DNA of 64,000 nt, taken from assembly GCF_000725125.1 (NCBI RefSeq), contig NZ_JFCB01000017.1, forward strand, positions 1 through 64,000. Reading direction: 5' to 3'. The position numbers and the translations under genes are program-made. The notes under the pieces were generated by a model. The model had not been told where the DNA came from. It did not search any database and saw only the letters and a list, made by a program, of their open reading frames with translations. This DNA is from Streptomyces toyocaensis. Lineage in GTDB: Bacteria; Actinomycetota; Actinomycetes; Streptomycetales; Streptomycetaceae. This document shows, in pieces, positions 36,477-44,914 of the stretch (its first letter is position 1; each line of letters opens with the position of its first letter).

Positions 36477-37076
36477 ATGCGAGCGGTTCTGGAAGTGCGA
36501 CGGAAGGCCGCGGCGGTGCGTGTGGAGGAACTCGAGGCCGAGCTGGACCGGGTGCGGCCGGCTCTGGCGGAGGCAGAAGAAATGCTCCGGTGCCGAGTGA
36601 TTGGCCTGGAGCAGTATCTGGAGGCGCTGGCCGAGACGGATGCGCCCGCCGTGGTGGCCGATGGGGTGTCGCAGAAGAAGCCGGTGGGGCCGCGGCGGGC
36701 GGTGCCTCACCACCAGGACGCGCCCGGAGTCGACGTGCTGTCGGTGGACTACCAGGTGTTGATGACCGCTGCCGCGGAGGCGGGAGCCGACGGGCTCGGT
36801 GCCCGGCGGGCAGCGGTGGTGCTGGGCTGGGACAGCGCGTCAGCATCCCGGGTCGAAGGCGCAAGGGCTCGGTTGAAACGACTGTGCTGGCGGTGGGGCC
36901 TTCGCAGCGGACACCTCTCTCGGAGCCTGAACCGGTCGACGTGCCGCCGGTGCCGGATGGCCTGCCCGAGGTGGTGCCGGGTGGGCCGGTGGAGTTCGAG
37001 AGGGTGGTACCGGCGAGTGGGAATCTGCAGGTCGCGGGCAAGCAGTTCTGGCTCGGGACGGCCCGTTCGGGGCTGA
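36477..37076 (+). CDS. Coiled-coil hypothetical protein with corrupted C-terminus
   Basis: The first 140 residues from the ATG at 36477 are coherent: an N-terminal coiled coil (VRVEELEAELDRVRPALAEAEEML), then SVDYQVLMTAAAEAGADGL, GARRAAVVLGWD and VEGARARLKRL, resembling small Streptomyces proteins with a winged-helix-like second half. After about 36900 the frame becomes Arg/Ser-rich and the sense reading moves to another frame that encodes a transposase relic. The gene therefore probably lost its natural end when the insertion sequence arrived. Confidence 0.55.
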   Translation: MRAVLEVRRKAAAVRVEELEAELDRVRPALAEAEEMLRCRVIGLEQYLEALAETDAPAVVADGVSQKKPVGPRRAVPHHQDAPGVDVLSVDYQVLMTAAAEAGADGLGARRAAVVLGWDSASASRVEGARARLKRLCWRWGLRSGHLSRSLNRSTCRRCRMACPRWCRVGRWSSRGWYRRVGICRSRASSSGSGRPVRG

Positions 37077-37714
37077 CGGTGACGTTCGGGGCCGAGAGGT
37101 GGGTGATCCATCTGCTGATCGCCGGGGCGCGGATCAAGACGGTGCGGTCGCATCTGTCGGTGGCGGATCTGGGTCGGCTGGCGGCCCGGTGCGGTCGCGC
37201 GGCCGGACCACCGCCGCTTCCGGCCGGTGACGGGGTCGCGTTCGAGGTGGACCTGGTGGTGAACAACAGCGGCCTGGTGGGCCTGGGCGGGCACCAGGTG
37301 CTGGCGGCGGGGATCCTCGGCGGCCTCCAGATGGGCATCCAGATCGACGACGAGACGCTGTCGTTCTTCGACCCGTCCTCACGGGAACTGTGCGAGTGCG
37401 GACCAACCCGCTGACCCGTGAGGAAGTCCTCGGGCTGCGGGGTCTGCGGCCGGCCGGGCCGCCGCCACGGCCCCGTGCCGAGCCGGTTCGGGTGCAGCGG
37501 CGGGTCAGCGCGGTCGGCACGGTCATGGTCTGCCGCCAGACCGTGTCCCTCGGCCGCCCCTATGCAGGCCAGACCGTGACCGTGCACGTGTCGGACACGA
37601 CGATCACCGTCGATCTGGACGGCCAGATCCGGGTCATCCGCCGCACGACCGACGTCCCGGTCCGTAACGTGAAAGCCCACAGACCCCGTGAAGTTTCCGA
37701 TGTTGTCCAGGCCC
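36958..37714 (+). pseudogene. C-terminal relic of an IS481-type transposase, frameshifted
   Basis: Two open segments in different frames (to 37414, then from about 37390) read as the tandem beta-rich C-terminal repeats found in Streptomyces IS481-family transposases: VPASGNLQVAGKQFWLG, VIHLLIAGARIKTVRSHL, NNSGLVGLGGHQVLAA, then VRVQRRVSAVGTVMV and RRTTDVPVRNVKAHRP. The catalytic DDE core is missing and there is a frameshift near 37400. It cannot be active. Confidence 0.7.
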
Positions 37715-37817
37715 ACCGTCAAACATCACCTGATACCAAACCGTCAGGCATCACCTGGGACCCGACATCGGGACCCTTGGTGTGTCCGGTCCCGGGCTAC
37801 GCTTGACACTTTGGTCT

Positions 37818-38543
37818 TCAGGAGATCTGCCGAGCCATGAGTGCTGGGATCGTGGCGATCTTCTCCGTCGTGAGGGCCGACCAGTCGACCCCTGACGGTC
37901 GATGGGGGTTCGGGCAGGTGATGGTCTCCTCGGGGGTCACGATCAGGTCGACGTCGACGTCGTGCTCGGTGGTGGGGATCGGGGTTTCGGTCACCTGGAG
38001 TGGGTGGACGGTGGTGACTACGACGGTTTCCGGTGTCACCAGGCCAGCCTCGGTGAGTAGGGCGAACTCGATGTCGGAGTAGCCGGCGCCCTTGCCGATG
38101 CGGGCGCCGTCGCGGTTGACGGCGACGCTGCCGAGGATGATCAGGTCCAGTGGGCGCAGGGCGTCGACCTCGACGGTGGGGGCGATGGCGGCAGCGGTGC
38201 GGCTGGCTGCGGCCACGGCGGGTGGGACGGTGAGGGCGGCCGGGTCGAGGAGGTAGAAGGGCTTGAGGGTGGCCAGTTTCGGTACCGCCATGTAGACGGT
38301 TTTGCCCTCCTCCAGGGCCCTTGCCCGGACGTGGAGTTGGGCCTTGTCCGGTACTGCCTTGACGACGCTCGCGTGCTGCCAGGCAGGGAGTGCCGCGAGT
38401 CGGGCTGCCGCTTCCTCGGCGCCCTTGAAGTTGGGGATGCGGCCGTGAACGGAAGGGCCGTGGACGGCGTCCGCGGCGGTCAGGGCGTCCCAGACCTGTG
38501 TGCGTACCGCCTGCTTGGCGCGGTCCAGGGAGTTGGCTGCCAC
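37818..38543 (-). CDS. 5-formyltetrahydrofolate cyclo-ligase-like protein
   Basis: 241 aa, related to the MTHFS/5-FCL family. Visible marks are KAVPDKAQLHVRARALEEGKTVYMAVP, DLIILGSVAVNRDGARIGKGAGYSDIEFALL (the conserved G-R-G-x-G-Y-type loop, here RIGKGAGYSD) and VHPLQV. True cyclo-ligases convert 5-formyl-THF to methenyl-THF, but this 5-FCL-like subfamily may have another role. The GTG start has AAGGAG upstream. It lies 20 bp after the XRE-TPR gene on the same strand, so the two are probably co-transcribed. Confidence 0.83.
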   Translation of the reverse strand: MAANSLDRAKQAVRTQVWDALTAADAVHGPSVHGRIPNFKGAEEAAARLAALPAWQHASVVKAVPDKAQLHVRARALEEGKTVYMAVPKLATLKPFYLLDPAALTVPPAVAAASRTAAAIAPTVEVDALRPLDLIILGSVAVNRDGARIGKGAGYSDIEFALLTEAGLVTPETVVVTTVHPLQVTETPIPTTEHDVDVDLIVTPEETITCPNPHRPSGVDWSALTTEKIATIPALMARQIS

Positions 38544-38563
38544 CGGGTGTCTCCTTCGCTCTT

Positions 38564-39730
38564 CTACGCTGCCGTCATCAGGCCGAGTAGTCTGTCGTGA
38601 ACCTCCGCGACGAGGGGTTCCTGTCGCCAGGGGCGTAGTTCGCGGGCAGCTCCGAAGACGATGTTCATGCCTCCGCCTCCCCGTGTGGTCTCCAGCTCGG
38701 TGATGGCTTCGGTGAGGCTGGCCACCCCCGCCTCGACGTCGCGTTGACGGATACGGGCGAGCGTAAGGTTCCCCAGCACGATCGCGCGTGACTTTCGCCT
38801 GTCCCGTAACTGCTCCGCCGTGCTGGTCAGCAAGGTTTCAGCGCGTCGGTGATCACCGAGGGAGAGGTAGCAGGAACCCGCGAGGCGGCCGAACTGTGTG
38901 GGTGATACCAGGTCGGCGGCGGCGTCGCCGGCTTCCACGTGGGCGAGTTGACGTTCAGCGCTGGAGAGTGCACGTTCGCAGTTCGAGGTCGATCCCAGCA
39001 TGGCGTGTGCTTCGGCAACGTGAAGGAGTGCCAGCCCGGCGAGGGCGGGACTTGTGCGGGCGGCGATGTCGGCTGCTTGTTCCGCGAGCGCGAGACCGGT
39101 ACGGGCATCGTGTGCACCGTACAGCGCGACGTAGCAGGTGCGCAGTAAGGCGTGGGCTTCGAGAGTGGTGTCCCGCAGGTGACGGGCAAGGTCGGCGCTC
39201 TGTTCGTAGTACGTCTTCGCGGTGGCGTGGTCGCGGCGCTGGGAGGCGTCCCAGATCAACTGCCCCATGAGGGTGCACGCGTCGGCGTGCAGAGCGTGCA
39301 GCTCCCTTTGAACGCGTCCGCGGGAGGAGCCGGCGGCGAGCTGGTCGATGCGGTTGAGCTGCGCTGCCGCCTCCGCGATGAGGCCGGCTGAAGGCACACG
39401 GTCATAACGAGCGGCGCAGTCGTCGAAGCGCGTGCGGAGTGTCGCTACGGCGAGTAGATCGATGCGGTCCGGGTGAAGGATTGCGTAATCAAGGGCGTCC
39501 AGCCCCTGCGCGCCATGCGGTGTCTGTGCCGTCAGCAGGTCATTGAGGCACTCGGCGTTGACGCGCAGAAGGCGGGCCAGTCGTGGACGCATCCATGGCT
39601 GCGGGGCGGTGCGGCCTGATTCCCAGCGGGTGATGGTGGAACGGTCCACCTGCATGTGCTCGGCGAGGGCCTCTTGGGTGAGGCCCACGGTTCGGCGGCG
39701 CGCTGCCAGGCCGTTGCGATGGTGCGTCAT
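38564..39730 (-). CDS. XRE-family regulator with TPR-like helical domain
   Basis: 388 aa. The helix-turn-helix is at residues 6-60 (GLTQEALAEHMQVDRSTITRWESGRTAPQ), and the rest is a helical repeat domain typical of large Streptomyces XRE regulators (ALALGEQAADIA-like helices such as TGLALAEQAADIAARTSP and HVAEAHAMLGSTSNCERAL). The ATG at 39730 begins MTHHRNGLAARR. It is divergent from the ATPase/peptide operon and is the obvious candidate regulator for it; the downstream 5-FCL-like gene shares its transcript. Confidence 0.85.
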   Translation of the reverse strand: MTHHRNGLAARRRTVGLTQEALAEHMQVDRSTITRWESGRTAPQPWMRPRLARLLRVNAECLNDLLTAQTPHGAQGLDALDYAILHPDRIDLLAVATLRTRFDDCAARYDRVPSAGLIAEAAAQLNRIDQLAAGSSRGRVQRELHALHADACTLMGQLIWDASQRRDHATAKTYYEQSADLARHLRDTTLEAHALLRTCYVALYGAHDARTGLALAEQAADIAARTSPALAGLALLHVAEAHAMLGSTSNCERALSSAERQLAHVEAGDAAADLVSPTQFGRLAGSCYLSLGDHRRAETLLTSTAEQLRDRRKSRAIVLGNLTLARIRQRDVEAGVASLTEAITELETTRGGGGMNIVFGAARELRPWRQEPLVAEVHDRLLGLMTAA

Positions 39731-39907
39731 GAGGCTGTCTCCCGTTTTGCCTGTCCTGCAGCGGACTTGCGGCTGCGCGACTTCCCAGGTGAGGCACGGG
39801 AGTGACGCACGGATGCCGCATCGGTGCGTCCATTGTGCTCTGGGCGTTGTCCGTTGTGGGCGGTTGTGTGGAACTCCGACGCACACCGCCAGGAAGGTCC
39901 GCCCTCA

Positions 39908-40453
39908 ATGACGTTCCGAACACCCGCCCCGAAGTCCTCGTCCTTCCGTGTCCCGTCCGACACCGGCGCCGTGTCGTCCGCTCGTCGCCGGGTTGTCGCG
40001 ATCGTCCATGACTGGGACTTGCCGCTCGTGGAGGGCACGGTTGAGACGCTGGAGTTGCTGGCCGGTGAGGTGATCGCGAACGCCGTGGTGCACACGGGGG
40101 AGAGTTGCCAGGTCACGGTGAGCTGGGACGGGCTCCGTGTGCGGCTGGAGGCCGAGGACACGAAGGGCGGTCACCTCCCGGAGTGGGTGCCGGCCGGCCT
40201 GGATGGGGAGAGCGGGCGCGGACTGCAGTTGGTTGACGGCCTTGCCCAGGCGTGGGGCTGTCGGCCGACTACGGGCGGAAAGGCGGTCTGGTTCGAGATC
40301 GCCGGCTGTTCAGCCTCGACCTCCCGTCCGTCGTCCGCCGCATCCGAAAGGGATTCTTCGTTCGGGGGCGGAGACGCACAGCGGCTGGTTGCCATGGCTG
40401 AACAGAGAAGCCGCGTGTCCCGTGGCTCCCGTACGCCCGTTGCCATCACCTGA
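39908..40453 (+). CDS. RsbW-like ATP-binding protein (GHKL fold)
   Basis: 181 aa. A single HATPase_c domain: N-box LAGEVIANAVVHTG (about residue 49), G-boxes in VRLEAEDTKGG and GRGLQLVDGLAQAWGCRP. These solitary anti-sigma-kinase-like proteins are very numerous in Streptomyces and commonly pair with XRE regulators, as here with the divergent XRE-TPR gene. The C-terminal 50 residues are Ser-rich and non-conserved. The ATG at 39908 has AGGAAGG 11 nt upstream. Its partner protein is unknown. Confidence 0.85.
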   Translation: MTFRTPAPKSSSFRVPSDTGAVSSARRRVVAIVHDWDLPLVEGTVETLELLAGEVIANAVVHTGESCQVTVSWDGLRVRLEAEDTKGGHLPEWVPAGLDGESGRGLQLVDGLAQAWGCRPTTGGKAVWFEIAGCSASTSRPSSAASERDSSFGGGDAQRLVAMAEQRSRVSRGSRTPVAIT

Positions 40454-40605
40454 CCAATTGGACCGCCTGACTTGGGAGGCGCAAGTCCCGAGGCAGGTGC
40501 CGGCGCCCCTGACCTGCCTTCCACCGCTGGTGGAGCAACTGGGGGCGCCACAACCAGGGAGCAGGTGACCTGCTCGCTTCTGCCAACACCGAAGGAGATA
40601 CGCCC

Positions 40606-40749
40606 ATGTCCGAGCAGAACATGACCACGAGCGGTGGTCAGGAGGGCCACGGCCTGCTGGTAGCCCGACGCCGGATCGCCGCCGCCCGTTCGCGGGCCGA
40701 GCAGCCCTCGGACGGCGGTTCCACCGGTCGTTCCGACGGCAACGACTGA
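40606..40749 (+). CDS. 47-residue Arg-rich peptide, candidate modified-peptide precursor
   Basis: ATG start with a strong AAGGAGATA site 5 nt upstream; the product is 47 aa. The N-terminal half (MSEQNMTTSGGQEGHGLLVA) could be a leader, the middle is an arginine cluster (RRRIAAARSRAEQ), and the end is Ser/Gly/Asp-rich. There is no signal peptide. It lies 15 bp before the JmjC/cupin gene, whose family hydroxylates Arg or His side chains in proteins. This suggests, but does not prove, a ribosomally made and modified peptide. I recognise no named precursor family. Confidence 0.6.
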   Translation: MSEQNMTTSGGQEGHGLLVARRRIAAARSRAEQPSDGGSTGRSDGND

Positions 40750-40764
40750 GAAGGGCCGTAACCG

Positions 40765-41949
40765 ATGACCACCGATGTACCCGCGGTGGTCGCGCGCCTG
40801 GGCGAGGACTTCCTCGCCCAGGTGTACGGCCGCACCTACCGCCACTTTCCAGGTGAGCCGGACCGCTTCACCGGCCTGCTGGGCTGGGACGACCTGAACG
40901 CCCTGCTTACCCACCACCGGCTCGAACCTCCTCGCCTGCGCCTTTCGGCCAGCGGCGAGACCCTGCCCCAGCACGCCTACTCGGTGCCGGTCACCACTCG
41001 TCGCAGTACCGTGTGGCACCGGCTCAAGCCCGCCGAACTGCACCGCCACCTCGCCGAGGGCGCCACCCTCGTCCTGGACGCGATCGACGAGCTGCACCCG
41101 GGCATCGGCCACCTCGCCCAGGTGCTGGAACGGCACCTGCGCACCGGCATCCAGGTCAACGCCTATGCCTCATGGACGCCCGAGGAAGGTTTCGGGGTCC
41201 ACTGGGATGACCACGACGTTCTCGTCCTCCAACTGGACGGCGCCAAACGATGGCGTATTTACGGCCCTACGAGGCAGGCTCCGTTGCACCGGGACACGGA
41301 TGTCCCCGAGCCGCCACTGGACGAGCCGCTCGCCGAACTGGTTCTCAACGCGGGGGACATGCTGTACCTGCCGCGCGGCTGGTGGCACGCGGTCGCCGCG
41401 TCCGAAGGCGTCCACTCCCTCCACCTCACCTGCGGCATGCAGACGACGACCGGCGCCGACCTCCTCCAGTGGCTCTCCGAGGACCTGCGCCGCGAGACGA
41501 CCGTGCGCAGCGACCTGCCACGCTTCGGGACCGAGGAAGAGAAGGCGGACTTCCTCCGCTCCCTCGGTGACCTGGTCATGAAGCAATTCGAGAACGGGAC
41601 GCTGCTCGACCGCTTCCTCGCCATCCGGGACGCCACCGACCGGGCCCGCCTCGTGCCCTCACTCCCGTACGTCGAGGGCGTGCCGCCCGACCCCGCTATC
41701 GCCGTACACCTGGTGACCGCTCGCGCCCGGCTGCACAGTGACAGAGAGGGCAACGCGGTACTAACAGCAGGAGGAGAGGAATGGACCTTCTCCACGCAGG
41801 CCGCACCCCTGCTGTCCCTCCTCGTGGACGGTGGCCGTCACCGCCTGGACACACTCGCCCGAGCGGCCGGACTTCGCGTCGGGCAGGTGGCGCAACTCGT
41901 GAGCGAACTGGTGGACGGCGAGGTCGCGGCCGTAAGGCGGGAAGGGTGA
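40765..41949 (+). CDS. JmjC/cupin-type 2-oxoglutarate-dependent hydroxylase (ROX-like)
   Basis: 394 aa. A JmjC cupin domain shows the iron ligands HxD in GVHWDDHDVLVLQLDGAKRW (about residue 148) and the distal His in LPRGWWHAV. It is followed by a dimerisation region and a C-terminal winged helix (LDTLARAAGLRVGQVAQLVSEL). This three-part layout is that of the ribosomal-oxygenase family (YcfD/NO66/MINA53), which hydroxylates Arg or His in proteins. The Arg-rich peptide immediately upstream is a natural substrate candidate. The next gene overlaps by 4 bp. Confidence 0.85.
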   Translation: MTTDVPAVVARLGEDFLAQVYGRTYRHFPGEPDRFTGLLGWDDLNALLTHHRLEPPRLRLSASGETLPQHAYSVPVTTRRSTVWHRLKPAELHRHLAEGATLVLDAIDELHPGIGHLAQVLERHLRTGIQVNAYASWTPEEGFGVHWDDHDVLVLQLDGAKRWRIYGPTRQAPLHRDTDVPEPPLDEPLAELVLNAGDMLYLPRGWWHAVAASEGVHSLHLTCGMQTTTGADLLQWLSEDLRRETTVRSDLPRFGTEEEKADFLRSLGDLVMKQFENGTLLDRFLAIRDATDRARLVPSLPYVEGVPPDPAIAVHLVTARARLHSDREGNAVLTAGGEEWTFSTQAAPLLSLLVDGGRHRLDTLARAAGLRVGQVAQLVSELVDGEVAAVRREG

Positions 41950-42842
41950 GCGCCCGGCTCGCTGCCGGGACGTACCGGTGCCGTGACGTGTCGCAGTCGG
42001 TGGCCGCTGCCGTGGACGCCGGGGTGTCATGGGTCGACACAGCACCGAACTACGCGTTCGGTACGGCTGAGACCTCGTTGCGACCGGTCCTCGATGCGTG
42101 TCCTCACGTACGCGTCTCGACCAAGGTCGGCTTCGTCCCCGACTCCGACTGGCGCGCCGTGCGGGCCGCCGGGGTGTTGCCGTACGACCACGATCAAGGC
42201 CACTGTCTGGCACATACCTACATCGCCTGGCAGCTCGCCCGCAGCCGTGCCCGCCTCGGCCGCACCCCGGACCTGGTCTTCGTCCACAACCCGGAACACG
42301 GCCGGACGGACCGGACCGATCTGTCGCGGACGCTGACCGAGGCATTCGAGGGACTGGAGGGCGCGGCGGACGCCGGCGAGATCAGCGGCTATGGCGTCGC
42401 CACATGGGCAGGCCTGTCGAGCGGCATGTTCACCATCCCTGGACTCACGGAACTCGCCGAAACCGTGGGCGGGCCGGACCACCACTTCCGAGCTGTGCAG
42501 TTCCCGGTCTCCCTCATTCACCTCGCCGTGGTGGCGGACGCGCTCGACGGGCGCGGAGCACTGGCAGAAGCACGGGAAGCGGGACTCGACGTCTTCGCAT
42601 CGGCTCCGCTCGGAGGCGGTGAACTGCTCGGCGCGATGACGGAAGAGCTGGTGCGCATCATCGATTCCGAGGCGTCCCCGGCGCAAGCCGCGCTCTTGGT
42701 CGCTCTGTCGGCTCCGGGGGTGTCACATGTCCTGCTGTCGGCTGGCACACCGGCACACTGGGCCGATGCCCGTGGCGCTGCGGCCCGCGAGCTCTTGTCG
42801 CCCGATCGTCTGAGAAAGGTCGTCGATGTCCTCGGAACCTGA
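41946..42842 (+). CDS. Aldo/keto reductase family protein
   Basis: 298 aa (beta/alpha)8 reductase. Tetrad residues are visible: Asp/Tyr in VDTAPNYAFG, Lys in RVSTKVGFV and His in LVFVHNPEHG. The start is the GTG overlapping the hydroxylase stop (GTGA), since upstream in-frame sequence belongs to the previous gene in another phase. The position inside a tightly overlapping operon points to action on the same product as its neighbours, for example reduction of a carbonyl or aldehyde on a modified peptide. Confidence 0.85.
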   Translation: MSARLAAGTYRCRDVSQSVAAAVDAGVSWVDTAPNYAFGTAETSLRPVLDACPHVRVSTKVGFVPDSDWRAVRAAGVLPYDHDQGHCLAHTYIAWQLARSRARLGRTPDLVFVHNPEHGRTDRTDLSRTLTEAFEGLEGAADAGEISGYGVATWAGLSSGMFTIPGLTELAETVGGPDHHFRAVQFPVSLIHLAVVADALDGRGALAEAREAGLDVFASAPLGGGELLGAMTEELVRIIDSEASPAQAALLVALSAPGVSHVLLSAGTPAHWADARGAAARELLSPDRLRKVVDVLGT

Positions 42843-43734
42843 CGACCCCGAGGTGGCCGCGCGTATGCGGAGTGCCCATACCGCGGCGTGCGGCTTCCTC
42901 GGGGCGGCCCCTGATACTCAGCCGCCCGGCGGAAAGACGCGAGAGGCATGGGGGTGGAGGGGGCGCACACTGGGCCGCCCCGTTACCGGCGCTTACGGGC
43001 CAGGGTGGCTGCGTATCGTTCACAGCCCGTTGGACAAGGCGGCCGGCAAGTTGTGGACGGGACCGGAAGACGCCGAACAGCTGGTGCCCCGGCAGGTGCC
43101 GCGCCCTCGCCTACATCTCGTACGGCAGTGGACGGAGGGAGAGAACGCATACAAGGCAGAGCTGTACGACCGCGCCGTCGGTGAAACCGTCTCGCCCACC
43201 CCCGCGCCCGTCACCGCCGTACCGTCCCTGACGGCAGCCTGGTGGAGCGACCTGCGCACGGCCCTAGCCTGTCTCTCGCCGGTCCACACCGACCGTACGG
43301 CCGTACGTCAGGCATACCTGGACCGCGCCATGCCGAAGTACCTCGCCTTCCTCGACGGGCCCGTCCCCACGATGCCACGCGCGTGGTCCACCGCACACGG
43401 CGACCTGCACTGGGCCAACCTGACCGGCCCTGAGCTCGGCATTCTGGACTGGGAGGGCTGGGGCATCGCCCCGGCCGGCTACGACGCCGCCCTGCTGCAC
43501 GCCTACAGCATCGGCGTGCCGGAGACCGCAGAGCGGGTACGCCAGGAACTTTCCATTCTTCTCGACAGCGAGGACGGTCGCTTCGCGGAGCTGGTGGTTA
43601 TCACCGAACTTCTGCAGAGCGTCGAACGCGGGGACAACGTGGAACTCGTTCCCGCTCTGCGGCAACGTGCGAAAGAGGTCTGGTGCCGGACGACGGCCGA
43701 CGGCGTGGAGGTCCTGCTTCGCAAGTACGACTGA
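42826..43734 (+). CDS. Aminoglycoside phosphotransferase (APH)-fold kinase
   Basis: 302 aa. The kinase catalytic loop is AHGDLHWANL (Brenner motif HGDxHxxN, about residue 188) and the metal-binding Asp is in GILDWEGWGIAPAGYD. The N-terminal lobe is compact. It begins 17 bp inside the aldo/keto reductase gene, so it is coupled to that operon; a role in phosphorylating the operon's product, or in self-protection, is more likely than classical antibiotic resistance. A hairpin terminator follows. Confidence 0.85.
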   Translation: MSSEPDDPEVAARMRSAHTAACGFLGAAPDTQPPGGKTREAWGWRGRTLGRPVTGAYGPGWLRIVHSPLDKAAGKLWTGPEDAEQLVPRQVPRPRLHLVRQWTEGENAYKAELYDRAVGETVSPTPAPVTAVPSLTAAWWSDLRTALACLSPVHTDRTAVRQAYLDRAMPKYLAFLDGPVPTMPRAWSTAHGDLHWANLTGPELGILDWEGWGIAPAGYDAALLHAYSIGVPETAERVRQELSILLDSEDGRFAELVVITELLQSVERGDNVELVPALRQRAKEVWCRTTADGVEVLLRKYD

Positions 43735-43752
43735 GAGAGCACGTGACCATGC

Positions 43753-43783
43753 CCGAGGCCCCTGGCATCCGCGGGGGCCTCGG
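43753..43783 (+). terminator. Terminator after the peptide/hydroxylase operon
   Basis: Perfect 10-bp inverted repeat (CCGAGGCCCC/GGGGCCTCGG) with an 11-nt loop, followed by TGTTTTCC. Confidence 0.8.
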
Positions 43784-43803
43784 TGTTTTCCAGGTGTGGT
43801 CGC

Positions 43804-44223
43804 TCAGGACGCCGGTTCCCCGGTGTCCTCGGTCGGGAGTTGCTGTGCGCGGGTGCCGAAGGGGTTGTCGATGACATACCGCCAACGGCCGTCCGGACCC
43901 AGCCGGGCGATGTCGGTGGCGGTGCCCTCGACGTGCACGGCCTGCCCCTCCCGACCGGTCCCGCTGATGGCCCAGTCGACTATCAGCAGCGCCACGTCTC
44001 CGCTGCGGTACACATGCCGCGGACGGACCACGATGGGAACCCCGAACTTTTGCAGGCGGCCGTTTGCGGCGTGCAGGTCCGGGCCGGTCGTCGGTGTTCC
44101 CGGCTGCGGCACCAGCACTGCGGCGTCCTCGTAGACCTGCCCTAACGCGGCGGCGTCGCCGCTGTTGAACCGCTCGGCGAACACCGCGGGCACATCTTCG
44201 GGCCGATCGGCCAAGGCTCGCAT
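43804..44223 (-). CDS. SnoaL-like/DUF4440 NTF2-fold protein
   Basis: 139 aa, single NTF2-like cone fold: PAVFAERFNSGDAAALGQVYEDAAVLV at the start, DVALLIVDWAISGTG in the sheet, and GRWRYVIDNPFG at the end. Members are small enzymes or binding proteins; no specific reaction can be assigned. It is divergent from the HxlR regulator with a 62-bp spacer, so it is a likely target of that regulator. Confidence 0.83.
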   Translation of the reverse strand: MRALADRPEDVPAVFAERFNSGDAAALGQVYEDAAVLVPQPGTPTTGPDLHAANGRLQKFGVPIVVRPRHVYRSGDVALLIVDWAISGTGREGQAVHVEGTATDIARLGPDGRWRYVIDNPFGTRAQQLPTEDTGEPAS

Positions 44224-44285
44224 GATCGACAGACATCCTTCCGGGCCGGGAGAATCGAAGTGCCCACACGTTAGGAGGCGATCTC

Positions 44286-44699
44286 GTGACTCACCGAACG
44301 GTTGGTTATCAGGCAGGGCTCCCCGACGACCCGCGTGCGAACGTCACCGCACCCGCCCCCGAGTGCCCGGTGGAGATCACGCTGGCGGCCCTGCACGGCC
44401 GCTGGACGACGCTGGTGGTTCGCGAACTGCTGCGTGGCGACCTCTCATACAGCGAACTGCGCGCGGTCCTGCCCGCACTGTCGGACAAGGTGCTGTCCGA
44501 TCGCCTGGCACAGCTCGCCGAGGCCGGAGTCGTCGAGCGCGACCGTCGACCGGGCTGGCCGCCGCGAGTGCGCTACGCACTCACCCCCAGTGGCCACCGC
44601 CTCGGCCCCGTCCTTCAGGCTCTGTGGGACTGGGGAGCGGAGGCGTCCGGACGAGACAGCGGGGCTGAGAGTGGCCATGAGACGAACCCTGTTCACTGA
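44286..44699 (+). CDS. HxlR-family transcriptional regulator
   Basis: 137 aa winged-helix regulator: CPVEITLAALHGRWTTLVVRELL, then SYSELRAVLPALSDKVLSDRL and the wing ERDRRPGWPPRVRYALTPSG. The usual N-terminal Cys of the family is present (APECPVE). It is divergent from the SnoaL-like gene. It is the last gene before the tRNA-derived attachment site. Confidence 0.88.
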   Translation: MTHRTVGYQAGLPDDPRANVTAPAPECPVEITLAALHGRWTTLVVRELLRGDLSYSELRAVLPALSDKVLSDRLAQLAEAGVVERDRRPGWPPRVRYALTPSGHRLGPVLQALWDWGAEASGRDSGAESGHETNPVH

Positions 44700-44718
44700 T
44701 CGGCCGGATGAGCCGTCC

Positions 44719-44867
44719 CACCTGTGGCGACGCTCCAATATTCCGTCTACGCCTCTTCCGCGGACGCCGACATACGCCCGCTTCGGGCGGCACACGCCTG
44801 CATATACGCGAAGACCCGTTCTCAGCGTTTCCGCTGGTGACGGGGCCTTGGACACACTTTCACAGTG
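44719..44867. repeat. Arm sequence left of the attachment site (repeat copy A)
   Basis: About 140 bp here match 63859-64000 at roughly four bases in five, including GACATACG, TACGCGAAGACC and CTCAGCGTTTCCGCTGGTGA. The copy ends directly at the tRNA fragment. It is best read as the end of one integrative element whose relative ends at the window's right edge. Confidence 0.75.
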
Positions 44868-44909
44868 TGCCCCCGGCAGGATTCGAACCTGCGCACACGG
44901 CTTCCGGAG
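44868..44909 (-). other. Attachment-site copy: 3' 42 nt of tRNA-Arg(CCG)
   Basis: Read on the minus strand this is the anticodon loop CTCCGGA, the 3' anticodon stem, variable loop, T-arm GCAGGTTCGAATCCTGC and acceptor strand CGGGGGCA of a tRNA-Arg with anticodon CCG. Upstream of the loop the sequence does not pair, so this is not a gene but the duplicated core left by tyrosine-integrase insertion into a tRNA 3' end. It divides two accessory segments. Confidence 0.82.
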
Positions 44910-44914
44910 GGGGA

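Noticed and set aside
44868..44909. A functional tRNA-Arg gene
   Set aside because: Only the half from the anticodon loop to the 3' end is present; the 5' strand does not pair.
44708..44914. N-terminal 69 codons upstream of the DUF6308-like protein
   Set aside because: They translate the arm repeat and the tRNA fragment (PPAGFEPAHTAS), a known source of false N-termini.
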